Shown piece by piece: positions 1-8,605 of a DNA stretch of 64,000 nucleotides. Source of the DNA: Polyangiaceae bacterium. Lineage in GTDB: Bacteria; Myxococcota_A; Polyangia; Polyangiales; Polyangiaceae. Numbering within the stretch: position 1 is the first letter of the stretch; each line of letters opens with the position of its first letter. A program made the translations under genes and the position numbers. The notes below the pieces were generated by a model, which did no database searches, was not told the origin of the DNA, and worked only from the letters and a program-made list of their open reading frames with translations. The DNA lies in the NCBI GenBank assembly GCA_025936115.1, contig JAICTZ010000002.1, positions 124,001 through 188,000 on the forward strand. Direction: 5' to 3'.

Positions 1-2
1 CG

Positions 3-197
3 CTGATGGCCGCGATGCCGCCGCGTGGTCGCTACGTGCCGGTCGAAATTCACTGGGCGTTCGGGTTCTACGCCTCCGCGCTCGTGAGTCTGCTCGCAGC
101 GAGCGTCTCGGTCGTGCTCGGCGGCTCACTGCCACCGCTGCCGGACGCTCGCGCAACGGGTGCACGCTCGGAGCCGGACACCCGCACGTTGCACTAA
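3..197 (+). CDS. C-terminal end of a membrane protein (5' truncated by window edge)
   Basis: The frame is open to the left edge of the window, so this is the tail of a longer gene. The visible 65 residues contain one hydrophobic stretch of about 20 residues (FYASALVSLLAASVSVVLGG), consistent with a final transmembrane helix, followed by a short polar tail ending in TRTLH. Too little is present to assign a family. It is followed on the same strand by another membrane protein gene. Confidence 0.5.
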   Translation: MMAAMPPRGRYVPVEIHWAFGFYASALVSLLAASVSVVLGGSLPPLPDARATGARSEPDTRTLH

Positions 198-268
198 GTG
201 CGGGGCTCGGGGCGGCACGCGGGGACCGCGGCTCGCCAGTCGTGGACGCTCGTGGTACCCCTTCGGGC

Positions 269-1132
269 ATGCAGCGGGCGCGCCGCACCCCCGAGCCTGA
301 GGCGCCGAAGCCTCAGGGCCATGCGGCGAAAGAACGCGCGAGGAAGAGCGATCCCGACGACGGCGCGCTCGATTGGGCCGACGTTCCCGCGGCGGTTCTG
401 TGCGCATTCTGCGGCAAGCCCGATTGCAGCGGCTGTATCGCGGTCGACGAACCGACCAACGCGTCAGGCGTCGTCGCGATCGTGCCGTGGGAGCGCGCGG
501 GGCTCGGCTGGGTCACGCGCCTGTGGGCAACGGCGCGGCTCGCGACGCTATCGCATCGCGAGCTCTTTGCCTCACTGCCCGAAGGCAGCGCGCGATCCGC
601 TTTCGAATTCGCGCTGCTCTCCGAGCTCGTCTCCGCGTTCGGCGTGGCGCTCGGCGTGGGCGGCGCGCTCGCGCTCGTGCCCGACTTCGTGAACACGGCG
701 CTCCACGACGCGGTCGTGCGCCAGGTGCTGCTCCGCGTCATTGCCTGGGGCGTGCCAGGGCTCGCGGCGCTGATGATCCTGTTGCACGCGCTGCACGGGT
801 TGCTCGTCGACCGCGCCGCCGTGGCCGCCGGTTCGAAAAAGCGCGGGCGCGGCTTACGTTTCGGGCTCTACGCCTGCGGCTGGGATCTCGTGACGTTGCC
901 GCTCGGGCTGCTCGTCGTCGCTGTCACCGAGGGACTCTCGACGACGAAGCGCGCGGCCGGGCTCGCCGTCTCGATCCCGTCTCAAGCCACGCGCGCGTAC
1001 CTCACGGGCGTCCACGCGCTCACGCCCGAGCGCGCGAAGAAAGCCGCCGGCCGCGCGAATGCTCAGACGGGCGTCGGGGCTCTCGTCCTACTCGCGCTCG
1101 TCACGGCGCTGCTCGCGCTCGTCATGCGCTGA
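269..1132 (+). CDS. Yip1-like multi-pass membrane protein with N-terminal four-cysteine motif
   Basis: About 287 residues from the ATG at 269; a GTG at 242 would add nine residues and neither has a convincing ribosome binding site. The charged N-terminus carries a compact motif CAFCGKPDCSGC (cysteines about residues 45, 48, 53 and 56) that could bind a metal. Next comes a segment of the form W-x-T-A-R-L-A-T-L-S-H-R-E-L-F, resembling the entry to Yip1-type membrane domains, then about five hydrophobic segments. Yip1-family proteins are integral membrane proteins without a settled bacterial role. The Yip1 link is by eye and tentative; the cysteine motif and membrane topology are directly visible. 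Confidence 0.65.
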   Translation: MQRARRTPEPEAPKPQGHAAKERARKSDPDDGALDWADVPAAVLCAFCGKPDCSGCIAVDEPTNASGVVAIVPWERAGLGWVTRLWATARLATLSHRELFASLPEGSARSAFEFALLSELVSAFGVALGVGGALALVPDFVNTALHDAVVRQVLLRVIAWGVPGLAALMILLHALHGLLVDRAAVAAGSKKRGRGLRFGLYACGWDLVTLPLGLLVVAVTEGLSTTKRAAGLAVSIPSQATRAYLTGVHALTPERAKKAAGRANAQTGVGALVLLALVTALLALVMR

Positions 1133-1144
1133 GCGAGCAGCGGC

Positions 1145-2263
1145 TCAAAAAACCGCGCCGAGCTCGAACACGAAACTGAACTGCTTCTCTTCGCCGGCCA
1201 GGTATTCCTTGGCCGATTGTTGGTACTGAGCGTTTTCGGGCGGCACGAGATCCATGATCAGCTGACCGCCGACCATCACCATTTCGTAGCGATAATTCAC
1301 GCCCGCGAGCAGACGGTGCCGGCGCAGGCGCACGGGATCGAACACGCTGTTGTTGTTGAAGTCGTGGGCTTGGCCGCCGCGACACACGGGGCCGCCGTCG
1401 TAGACGGACTGGCCCGCGGAGTTCGTTCTGCTCGGGTCTGCGTTCCCGGGAACGGCGCTGCCCGAGTAGTTGCACGCCTGGATCGCGTCCGTAGCAGGCG
1501 TGAGATCGATGAGCCCCGAATCCCCCCAAATAAACAAATACTGGTAACCGAGCCACGGCGTGAGCACCGACTGACCGGCGATCGGAAACGGCTTCGAGAT
1601 TTGACCATCGAGCCCCATCGTCGTGAGCTGGAACTCGGACGTGCCCGTGATCGTACGCACGCCCGCCCCCACCGCCACGTCCGGGAGCACGCCGCCGACG
1701 CCGGTGCGAAAGCCTTCGAGGAGCGACATGCGCACGTCGGCCCCCCCGGAAACGATGCTGGATTGCGGCACGAAGCCGACGATCCCGGTGAGCTCCAAGC
1801 CGAAGCCGAAACCCTTGCGGAACTTGAGCGAGTAATTCTGGAGCAGCGAAGGCGGGGACTTATTAATGGTCGACGGCTGCCCGGTATTCGGATCGACCTC
1901 GCCCTGCGTGCCCGACTTCCAATAGTCTTTGTTGCCGCTGATGGTCGTGTAGTTCGCTTCGATCGAGAGATCGAAGCCGCCGTAGCCGGTCGTGCGCGCC
2001 GAGTGCATGGCCGTGGGCGCGAGCGCGAAGCCCCACTGGTTGACGAGCCGCGCGAACGCGCCGTTGTCGGGCAAACACGTGGCCGCCACGCCATCAGCGG
2101 AGACGGTACCGGGCACGTACCGCCCAGCCGATGTGCGACACCCCGCGGTTTCGGACGAAACCAAACGCTCGAGCGCCGGATCGAGCGGGTCGGCGCCTGC
2201 GACGCGCGCTCCGCCGAATACGACGAGCCCGACGGCAAGCGCGCTGGGTAAGCGGATTTTCAT
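1145..2263 (-). CDS. Secreted outer-membrane beta-barrel-like protein
   Basis: The start is the ATG at 2263 because a clean signal peptide follows (MKIRLPSALAVGLVVFGG, likely cleaved after VAGA). The mature part of about 350 residues is rich in alternating aromatic and small residues, for example GYGGFDLSIEANY and NYSLKFRKGFGFGLELTG, and ends in an aromatic residue (FELGAVF), a usual barrel-assembly signature. These features fit an outer-membrane beta-barrel of unknown cargo. A loop near the middle has several Asn and two Cys residues. The gene is convergent with the preceding membrane protein gene and divergent from trmL. No specific family is recognised. Confidence 0.7.
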   Translation of the reverse strand: MKIRLPSALAVGLVVFGGARVAGADPLDPALERLVSSETAGCRTSAGRYVPGTVSADGVAATCLPDNGAFARLVNQWGFALAPTAMHSARTTGYGGFDLSIEANYTTISGNKDYWKSGTQGEVDPNTGQPSTINKSPPSLLQNYSLKFRKGFGFGLELTGIVGFVPQSSIVSGGADVRMSLLEGFRTGVGGVLPDVAVGAGVRTITGTSEFQLTTMGLDGQISKPFPIAGQSVLTPWLGYQYLFIWGDSGLIDLTPATDAIQACNYSGSAVPGNADPSRTNSAGQSVYDGGPVCRGGQAHDFNNNSVFDPVRLRRHRLLAGVNYRYEMVMVGGQLIMDLVPPENAQYQQSAKEYLAGEEKQFSFVFELGAVF

Positions 2264-2417
2264 GTGCGCGGCTCCGGCACCGACCGGAGAAGCTACTTGC
2301 CGGCCGGGATCGTCGTCAAGCAAGCGGCTAATGCGAGAGGGCGCGCGGCGAGCTCCGCCCGGGAGTGGCTGGGTCGCTCGGCCGAGAGTCGAGTGGTACG
2401 GTGCCACCCGAGCGTCG

Positions 2418-2948
2418 ATGCTTGAAGAGCGCTTACGCGTGACTCCACGCGAGCAGCCGTTCCACGTCGTGTTGGTCGAGCCGGAGATCCCGCCGAACAC
2501 CGGCAACATCGCCAGGCTTTGCGCCGCCACTCGTTCGGCACTGCACCTCGTCGGACAGCTCGGATTTCGTATCGACGCGCACGCCGTGCGGCGCGCCGGT
2601 CTCGACTATTGGCACCTCGTCGATTTGCACACGCACACGACGCTCGACGACGCGCTCGGCTCCATCGCGCCCGCTCGAGCCGAAGCGCCGCGGCGCTGGC
2701 TCTTGAGCGCGCACGGCGCGCGGAGTTACCTCGATGTCGCGTTCGCGCCCGGCGACGTCTTCGTCTTCGGCAAAGAGAGCGTCGGCTTGCCCCCCGAGCT
2801 CCTCGCGCGCGAGCCGGAGCGAACCATCGGCATCCCGACGCTCGGTGCCGTGCGCTCGCACAATCTCGCAAACGCCGTCGCGATCGTGCTGTACGAGGCG
2901 TTGCGACAAACCGGGCAGCTGTCGGGCGCGGCGCTCAGCGCACGATGA
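2418..2948 (+). CDS. trmL: tRNA (cytidine(34)-2'-O)-methyltransferase TrmL
   Basis: This 176-residue SPOUT-family enzyme methylates the 2'-hydroxyl of the wobble nucleotide in certain tRNA-Leu species using S-adenosylmethionine. The diagnostic blocks are all present: EPEIPPNTGNIARLC near the N-terminus, RRAGLDYWHL, FGKESVGLPPELL, and RSHNLANAVAIVLYEALRQ near the C-terminus, the last two forming the trefoil-knot cofactor site. Length is slightly above the roughly 157 residues of the E. coli protein because of an N-terminal extension. The start at 2418 is chosen because homology begins soon after. Its 3' end overlaps the kinase gene on the other strand by 14 bp. Confidence 0.92.
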   Translation: MLEERLRVTPREQPFHVVLVEPEIPPNTGNIARLCAATRSALHLVGQLGFRIDAHAVRRAGLDYWHLVDLHTHTTLDDALGSIAPARAEAPRRWLLSAHGARSYLDVAFAPGDVFVFGKESVGLPPELLAREPERTIGIPTLGAVRSHNLANAVAIVLYEALRQTGQLSGAALSAR

Positions 2949-4698
2949 CGGAAGGCTCGGCGGCGCGGAAATCGGCGTGAACGCTGCGGCGTGCGCCGGG
3001 AGCGAGCGTCACTTCCGTGGCCACGGGCGCGCCGTACGTCTCGCTGCGAAATACGATGCGGTAATTGCCGGGCGGAACGACGAGCGAGCGCACGGGTGTC
3101 GCGTTCGTCTGGGAAAAACCTGCACCCGTCACGCTCACGACCGCTCCGGGATCCGCCGTGAGGCGCAGCGTGCCGAGCGCGGCGTGCTCGGGTGCGACGG
3201 CCGGGGGCGAGGTGTCGGGCGAGCCGCTCGGTGCGGGGCTCGGCGCCGGGCTCGGCGTGTGAGCGGCGTGCGCGCCGCGCGAAGCGGTGTTGTCGGGCGG
3301 CGCGTGCGCGTCGGGTGCGGGCCGCGCGTCGGGCGCTGGGCGGGGCGGCGTCGCTTCGGGCCCCCGCGCTGGGGAAGCGACCACGGCGAGCACCGCGGCC
3401 GTCTGCGGTGGCGCTGTCGCCGGCCCTGTAGTCGCAGCATTTGCGGGGATTTCTGCCTTGGTAGCGGCAGAAAGCGCGAGCGCAGCCGTAGCAGCTGCGC
3501 GTGGCGTGCGTGTCGCTCGTGGCTCGGACGATACGGCTCCGCCGATGAGCCGAAACCCGAACGCCGCGATGAGAACGAGGCCGACAGCGATCACGACACC
3601 GCGCGACCGCGATGCACCGCGAGCCGCAACCGGCGCCGTCGAGAGCCGGCGCGTGCCGTCGAGAACCGCGAACGGCGGCGGAATGCTGCTGAGCTTCCGC
3701 GTCCATTCGACGATCTCCTCGCGCGCCGCGAAGGTGGCCGTCGTCGGCGCTGGAGTCGCGGGCGTGACGAGCGGCGGCGTCGAGTCGCTGGAGTCGCTCG
3801 CGAGTGGAGCGGCGCGGGACGACTCCGCGGAACGGGCGCGCTCGACCCGTGCGGCGAGACGGCGCGAAACCTCGACCGTGTCGGCGGAGCGCAAAAAGTC
3901 GCGCAAACCGCGACCGAGACGCTCAGCGTCCGCGGGTCGCTCTCCGGCGTCGAAGGCGACGCTCGATCGCACGAGCTCGGCGACGGGCGCGAGCGCGGGC
4001 AACGTGTGTTCGACGGACGGCGGCCTTTCGCGCAGCGCGAGCGCGCTCTCGTGCGGCGTAGCGCGCCGAAACGGCGGCTTGCCCGTCCACGCTTCGATCA
4101 AGAGCGCGCCCACGGCGAAGACATCGGCGGGCGGTCCGAGTACGTCGCCGCGCAGCTGTTCGGGCGGCATGTGGCCGGGCGAGCCGAACACTTCTCGCCG
4201 GCCGCCGCTCGCTTCCGCCGGCGCGGCGATGCCGAAATCGATGAGTCGCACCGCGCCTTCGTCGTCGAGCAGCACGTTTCGCGGCGTGACGTCGCGATGG
4301 ACGATGCCGGCACGCCGGTGCGCATAGTCGAGCGCGCGGCACACCTCCGCGCCGACGTACGCGCCTTCTTGCGCGTCCAGCGGCCCCGTGCGCGCGAGCA
4401 CCTCGGAAAGCGTCACGCCCGAGCAGTGCTCCATGGCGATGTAGTAGACGCCCTGCTCGACGCCGAGCTCGTAGACGGGCACGATGTTCGGGTGGCTGAG
4501 CTCGACCGCCGTCTTCGCCTCTTCGACGAAACGGCGGACGAACGCTTCGTCGACGGCGAGCTCGGTGCGGATCTGTTTGACGACGAGGCGCTTCTCGAAG
4601 CCGACGGCACCGCGTAACGTGGCGAGAAAGACGCGCGCCATGCCCCCCGCCGCGATCTCGCGTTCGAGCACGTATTTCCCGAAAATCTGCGGGAACAT
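2935..4698 (-). CDS. Transmembrane Ser/Thr protein kinase with C-terminal PEGA-like domain
   Basis: A 587-residue bacterial Ser/Thr kinase. The kinase domain spans about residues 8-270: glycine-rich loop AAGGMARVF, invariant Lys at about 41 (VVKQI), catalytic HRD at 134-136 in HRDVTPRN, DFG at 154-156, and PPEQL in place of APE. A Pro/Ala/Ser-rich juxtamembrane stretch leads to a single membrane helix at about 367-387, then a long low-complexity linker, and a last ~70-residue module (LRLTADPGAVVSV to the end) resembling PEGA domains. The kinase would be cytoplasmic and the tail outside the membrane. It is divergent from the next lipoprotein gene with overlapping 5' ends. Confidence 0.9.
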   Translation of the reverse strand: MFPQIFGKYVLEREIAAGGMARVFLATLRGAVGFEKRLVVKQIRTELAVDEAFVRRFVEEAKTAVELSHPNIVPVYELGVEQGVYYIAMEHCSGVTLSEVLARTGPLDAQEGAYVGAEVCRALDYAHRRAGIVHRDVTPRNVLLDDEGAVRLIDFGIAAPAEASGGRREVFGSPGHMPPEQLRGDVLGPPADVFAVGALLIEAWTGKPPFRRATPHESALALRERPPSVEHTLPALAPVAELVRSSVAFDAGERPADAERLGRGLRDFLRSADTVEVSRRLAARVERARSAESSRAAPLASDSSDSTPPLVTPATPAPTTATFAAREEIVEWTRKLSSIPPPFAVLDGTRRLSTAPVAARGASRSRGVVIAVGLVLIAAFGFRLIGGAVSSEPRATRTPRAAATAALALSAATKAEIPANAATTGPATAPPQTAAVLAVVASPARGPEATPPRPAPDARPAPDAHAPPDNTASRGAHAAHTPSPAPSPAPSGSPDTSPPAVAPEHAALGTLRLTADPGAVVSVTGAGFSQTNATPVRSLVVPPGNYRIVFRSETYGAPVATEVTLAPGARRSVHADFRAAEPSVIVR

Positions 4699-6799
4699 CG
4701 GAGCTCGCTATCGTAGCGCGTTCTTGTGCGGCGTGCTGAGTAGCGCGGCTTGTTCGGAGCCGAGCGCGCCCGTGACGACCGTGAGCATCACCGCGCACGA
4801 GCTTTTGGCCTGCGCGATCCCCGATCGCGGGCCGACCGATCCGTCTCCGTTCCGGCTGACGCTCACGGCGCTCGGGCAGTTTCCGGCGCGCGGCTCCGAC
4901 GTGGATCGTGACCTCGGACTTCACGCGGCTGGTCACGCCTTGAGCTTCGATTCCGCGACCATCGGTGTCGACGCCGTCGCGAATGACAGCGCGAGCGCGA
5001 CCGAACGCGGGTTCATCGGCCATTCCGAGCACCGAATTGACGACCGCATCGACGTTTCGCTCTGGCCTGAGCAAACGGCGTGTGAGGTCGTGTCGGCAGA
5101 CGGCGGCTATCCCGGCACCGGAGCGGGCCAGGCGCTCGGCTTCTCGGCGCAAAGCGGCTTCTCGCTCATCGCAGGCGAAAACGCCGACGATCGACGCGCC
5201 GGCAGCAGCCTCGCTTTCGCGACCGATACGGGCGAAGCGAGCGTCGTACCGCGCGACCACGGGACCCTGCGCGTGTCCCGCGCCTTCGCCACGGTCACGG
5301 AGTTCGGCGACCGCCTGCTCGTCGCCGGCGGGACGAATCCCGCGGCGAGCGCCGCGACGGAGGACGCGGCCGGTCCCGCGGAAGTCTTCGATCCGGCGAC
5401 GGGCGGGTTCGAACCGACACTCGTCGAGCTCTGGTCACGACGCACGCACCACGCCGCGGTGACGCTCGCGACGACGGGCGAAACGCTCCTCGTCGGCGGC
5501 CTGGCACCCGATGCGGCGGGTAGTGGCCCGGGTCAGCTCATTCGCCAATTCGAGGCCGTCTCGCCGAGCACCAGGAGCTCGAGCATCAGCGGCCTCTTGG
5601 CGCTCGATCTCGGCCGCGTCGATCCGATTGCGCTCGTCCTCACGAATGGGCGGATTTTAGTGGGTGGGGGTTACGCGGCGAGCGGCAACGCGGAGGCGGC
5701 CCATGGCGCTCCTGTCGGAGAAATCGAGGGGTTTTCCTCGGACGCGACGAGCCGCGTGTTCCGGGCCGAGCTGCCCGCTCGCGCCAACCGAACGTTTGCG
5801 GCGCTACCGGGGGGCGGCGCGCTCAGCGTCGCGAGTTGTCGCAACGACCCCTCGCGCCACGATGAGTGCAGCTGTTTCACGGCGGGCGGCACGCCGTGCG
5901 AGCCGAGTAGCAACGATCAAGCGTGGCTCGACGCCTGGTGGATCAGTCCGAACGGCACGCCAACGGCCGTCACGTTCGAGCCCGACGGCGTGGTCGCGCC
6001 GTGCGCCACCGTGGACACGCCGTTGCTCGCCGCAGGCAGCGACGGCGCGCCGTGGCTCACGTTCCCGCGCGCCGACGGCACGCCCGCGTGCGTCTGGCGC
6101 TTCGAAGCTTGGCCCGCAGCGTCCGATCCGAACGACCCCGCGTCGCGGCCACGCTTCGTCATGACGACGTTCGCGCTCGACCCGAGCCCGGATGCACGCT
6201 CGGCGCTGCTCGGCTTTGGCCCGGACGCGTTCATGTGGATCGGCGCGAACGGCGGGCTCTTCGGCGCGCGTTTCGGGCAGCGCGGGCCGCTCACCCGCGA
6301 TATTTCGCTGCTGTTGAGCTCGTTCGACGCTCCGTTTCGTCCGGCGCACCTCATGCCCGATCGGGACGCCACGCGCCCGACGAGCAACGCGGACGCACCG
6401 CCCGTCGCTTTCGAGCGCACAAGTAACCGACTCACGCTCACGCCCGTCGAGCCGAGCGTCACCGTCTGGGCGACTGACACGCTTTACGATGGCGTCGCTG
6501 TCTCGCTCGGTGTCGAACCCACGAGCGACGGCTCCGTACCGGCGCTGCCCGTGCTCGTCTTCCAAAGCCCGACGGGCGCGACGGGGACTTGCTCCTGGAA
6601 CGCGCCGCCCACCGGCGGAGCTTCGGCAGTCATCACCGTCACGGCTTCGCGTCACGACAGGCACGCGACGCTCTCGGCGCCGAACGTCGCCGACGCGACG
6701 TGCGACGTGCCACCAGGTCCACTCGCCATCGGTATTCGCGCCGATTCCGCCGTGGTCACGCTCGCCGAGCTCGAGTTGTCTCGGCTATTTCTTGAATAA
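4640..6799 (+). CDS. Large predicted lipoprotein, Kelch/galactose-oxidase-like repeats possible
   Basis: About 719 residues if started at the ATG at 4640. The region encoding RYRSAFLCGVLSSAAC near 4706-4753 looks like a lipoprotein signal ending in a lipobox cysteine, so the true start should lie shortly before 4706, but no ATG or good GTG is there (TTG at 4724 leaves too short a signal). The start is unresolved. The body contains recurring blade-like phrases such as GDRLLVAGGT, TGETLLVGG and TNGRILVGGG, typical of Kelch-type beta-propellers, and several cysteines near the centre. It is probably a surface or periplasmic protein. Its 3' end overlaps the downstream opposite-strand gene by 15 bp. 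Confidence 0.7.
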   Translation: MPPAAISRSSTYFPKICGNIGARYRSAFLCGVLSSAACSEPSAPVTTVSITAHELLACAIPDRGPTDPSPFRLTLTALGQFPARGSDVDRDLGLHAAGHALSFDSATIGVDAVANDSASATERGFIGHSEHRIDDRIDVSLWPEQTACEVVSADGGYPGTGAGQALGFSAQSGFSLIAGENADDRRAGSSLAFATDTGEASVVPRDHGTLRVSRAFATVTEFGDRLLVAGGTNPAASAATEDAAGPAEVFDPATGGFEPTLVELWSRRTHHAAVTLATTGETLLVGGLAPDAAGSGPGQLIRQFEAVSPSTRSSSISGLLALDLGRVDPIALVLTNGRILVGGGYAASGNAEAAHGAPVGEIEGFSSDATSRVFRAELPARANRTFAALPGGGALSVASCRNDPSRHDECSCFTAGGTPCEPSSNDQAWLDAWWISPNGTPTAVTFEPDGVVAPCATVDTPLLAAGSDGAPWLTFPRADGTPACVWRFEAWPAASDPNDPASRPRFVMTTFALDPSPDARSALLGFGPDAFMWIGANGGLFGARFGQRGPLTRDISLLLSSFDAPFRPAHLMPDRDATRPTSNADAPPVAFERTSNRLTLTPVEPSVTVWATDTLYDGVAVSLGVEPTSDGSVPALPVLVFQSPTGATGTCSWNAPPTGGASAVITVTASRHDRHATLSAPNVADATCDVPPGPLAIGIRADSAVVTLAELELSRLFLE

Positions 6800-8452
6800 T
6801 TTCCCGAAAAACTTCGGCTTTTTGTCGCTGGACGGCGACGCCGTCGAGGCGCGCCCCGACGCCTGCGTTTCGCTCCGCCGCTCCACGGGCGCGTCGCTCG
6901 ACGGCTTTTTGCCGCGTTGCATCTCGAACAACCTGAGCTCGCGCTGCGCGTCCACGTGCCGTGGGTCGCGTTCGACGATCAGTCGAAAGTCCTCGAGCGC
7001 TTGGCGTTCGCGCCCGAGGCGCTTGAGCAACTGTCCGCGGTACCAGCGCACGCGCAGATTCGCCTCCTCGAGCCGCACCGCGCGATTGAGTTCCTTGAGT
7101 CCCGTTTCGAGATCCGCCCCCGCCTTGCTGGCGTCGAGCCAGGCGACGAGCGCGATGTGATCGGCTTCCTCCGGGGCGTCGGCGAGCGCGGCGCGCGCCG
7201 CTTCTTCGGCGGCGGGGAGGTTATTGCGCCGGAGCAGCACCTGCGCCTTTTGGAAGTTCGTCGCGGCACGCAGCAGCCGCTGAACCTGTTCCTGTTCCTC
7301 GTTGGCTTCGCTCGCGTGCTTGAGCGACTCGTCGTATTGTTTTCGCCGCTCGGGGTCCGACAAAGCTTGATGCGCTTCGCCGATTTTTGCGAAGATCCGC
7401 ATCGCAAGATCGCGCAAGTCGGCGTGACCGCCGTCGAGCCGGTCGGGGTGCCAGCGCTTGGCGAGCTGAAAATACGCCGCGGCAATGGCTGGCCCGGACG
7501 CGTCGCTCGCGACGCCGAGGACCTCGTAATACGAGCGATCGCCCGCAGCGGCGAGCTGCTCCGCGTCGCGCCGGAACGGGTCCTCGGGCGGCGGCTCGCT
7601 CGGCGCGCTCGGCGGCAAGTCGATTTCGCTGAGGCTCGGCGAAGTTGGTCGAGGCACGGGCGGGACGAGGCTCGAGCTCGGTGACAGGCTGCGGCGTTCG
7701 GCGCCTACGGGCTGCGCTCCCGTCCCGAGGTCGAACTGCCGCAAGAGCACGAGCGTGTACACGAGCCGCTCGAGCAGCGCCGGCTCGAGCAGGTCGCGTC
7801 CGCTGAGCTCTGCGAACGTCTGCGGTTTCGCGCGCAACACGTCGACGACGGCGCGCTCGCCCGGGGCGAAATCGAAGCGCGCGAGCGGCGCGTCGATATG
7901 GAAGCGCAAGGTCGTGCCGGTCAAGCGCGCCAGCGTCTCCGCTCCGCGGCCCCGGTCGGGCGTGATGCGCATGACGTGCCAAATCAGCGGCAATGGCCCG
8001 CAGGGCTCGCGCGGCCCGCCGGCGCGCTCGAGGAAATTCTTGCCGTCGTAGTAGCCGTAGGCGGTCTCGGGATCGAGCCCGCGAATGTGCTGAAGGCGCC
8101 GCTCGACCTGCTCGCGCAGCAGCGTGTCCAGCGCCACCTCGTCGAGCACACCCGCCGCGCACAGCACCTCACCGAGCGGCTTGCCGGCGTCGGTCGCGGC
8201 CTCGACCGCTTCTTCGACGCGGTCGGCCCCGAGCACGCCGTGCTCGACGGCAAGCGCACCGAGCAGCGCCACCGGTTCGGCTGTGCGCGCCGACACGGGC
8301 GCTCCGTCACGCAGGTACACCGCGTGCTTGCGGTGGTCCTTCTCTTCGAACACGAGGCTGCCCGTCAGGCGCCGATCGAGCGCGTGAATCAAAAGGTGCC
8401 CGAGCGGCGTGGCCGCGAGCGTCCCGCTGGCCGTCGGCACCAGCTGACTCAT
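6785..8452 (-). CDS. DUF4388/PATAN - DnaJ domain - TPR fusion protein
   Basis: The start is ATG at 8452 (MSQLVPTASG), where recognisable domain sequence begins; upstream in-frame residues look like read-through. The N-terminal ~240 residues contain a DUF4388/PATAN-like module (GTLAATPLGHLL, LTGSLVFEE, VYLRDGAPVSA) followed by helical repeats. A J domain lies at about 307-376 with the essential HPD at 335-337 (KRWHPDR), which in DnaJ proteins stimulates the Hsp70 ATPase. A helical TPR-like region follows, then a basic Ser-rich tail ending in KFFGKLFKK. The protein should be cytoplasmic and may recruit DnaK to a signalling or envelope complex; that role is inference. It is divergent from the NtrC-type regulator gene. 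Confidence 0.85.
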   Translation of the reverse strand: MSQLVPTASGTLAATPLGHLLIHALDRRLTGSLVFEEKDHRKHAVYLRDGAPVSARTAEPVALLGALAVEHGVLGADRVEEAVEAATDAGKPLGEVLCAAGVLDEVALDTLLREQVERRLQHIRGLDPETAYGYYDGKNFLERAGGPREPCGPLPLIWHVMRITPDRGRGAETLARLTGTTLRFHIDAPLARFDFAPGERAVVDVLRAKPQTFAELSGRDLLEPALLERLVYTLVLLRQFDLGTGAQPVGAERRSLSPSSSLVPPVPRPTSPSLSEIDLPPSAPSEPPPEDPFRRDAEQLAAAGDRSYYEVLGVASDASGPAIAAAYFQLAKRWHPDRLDGGHADLRDLAMRIFAKIGEAHQALSDPERRKQYDESLKHASEANEEQEQVQRLLRAATNFQKAQVLLRRNNLPAAEEAARAALADAPEEADHIALVAWLDASKAGADLETGLKELNRAVRLEEANLRVRWYRGQLLKRLGRERQALEDFRLIVERDPRHVDAQRELRLFEMQRGKKPSSDAPVERRSETQASGRASTASPSSDKKPKFFGKLFKK

Positions 8453-8605
8453 CGGAAAACCCGTCCGTCCACAGAACGCCTCGCCAAACCCGAACCCTGG
8501 GAGCGTACCACCGTCCCCGGCTCCCATCGCAGCGGCATTTGGGCCCCCCGATCGAGCGCGGCGCCGGTCGTGGCCGCTCGGGCCCGGATTGGCTAGCCTC
8601 GCCGG

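Noticed and set aside
2734..4617. 627-codon plus-strand open frame
   Set aside because: Antisense to the Ser/Thr kinase whose catalytic motifs are intact.
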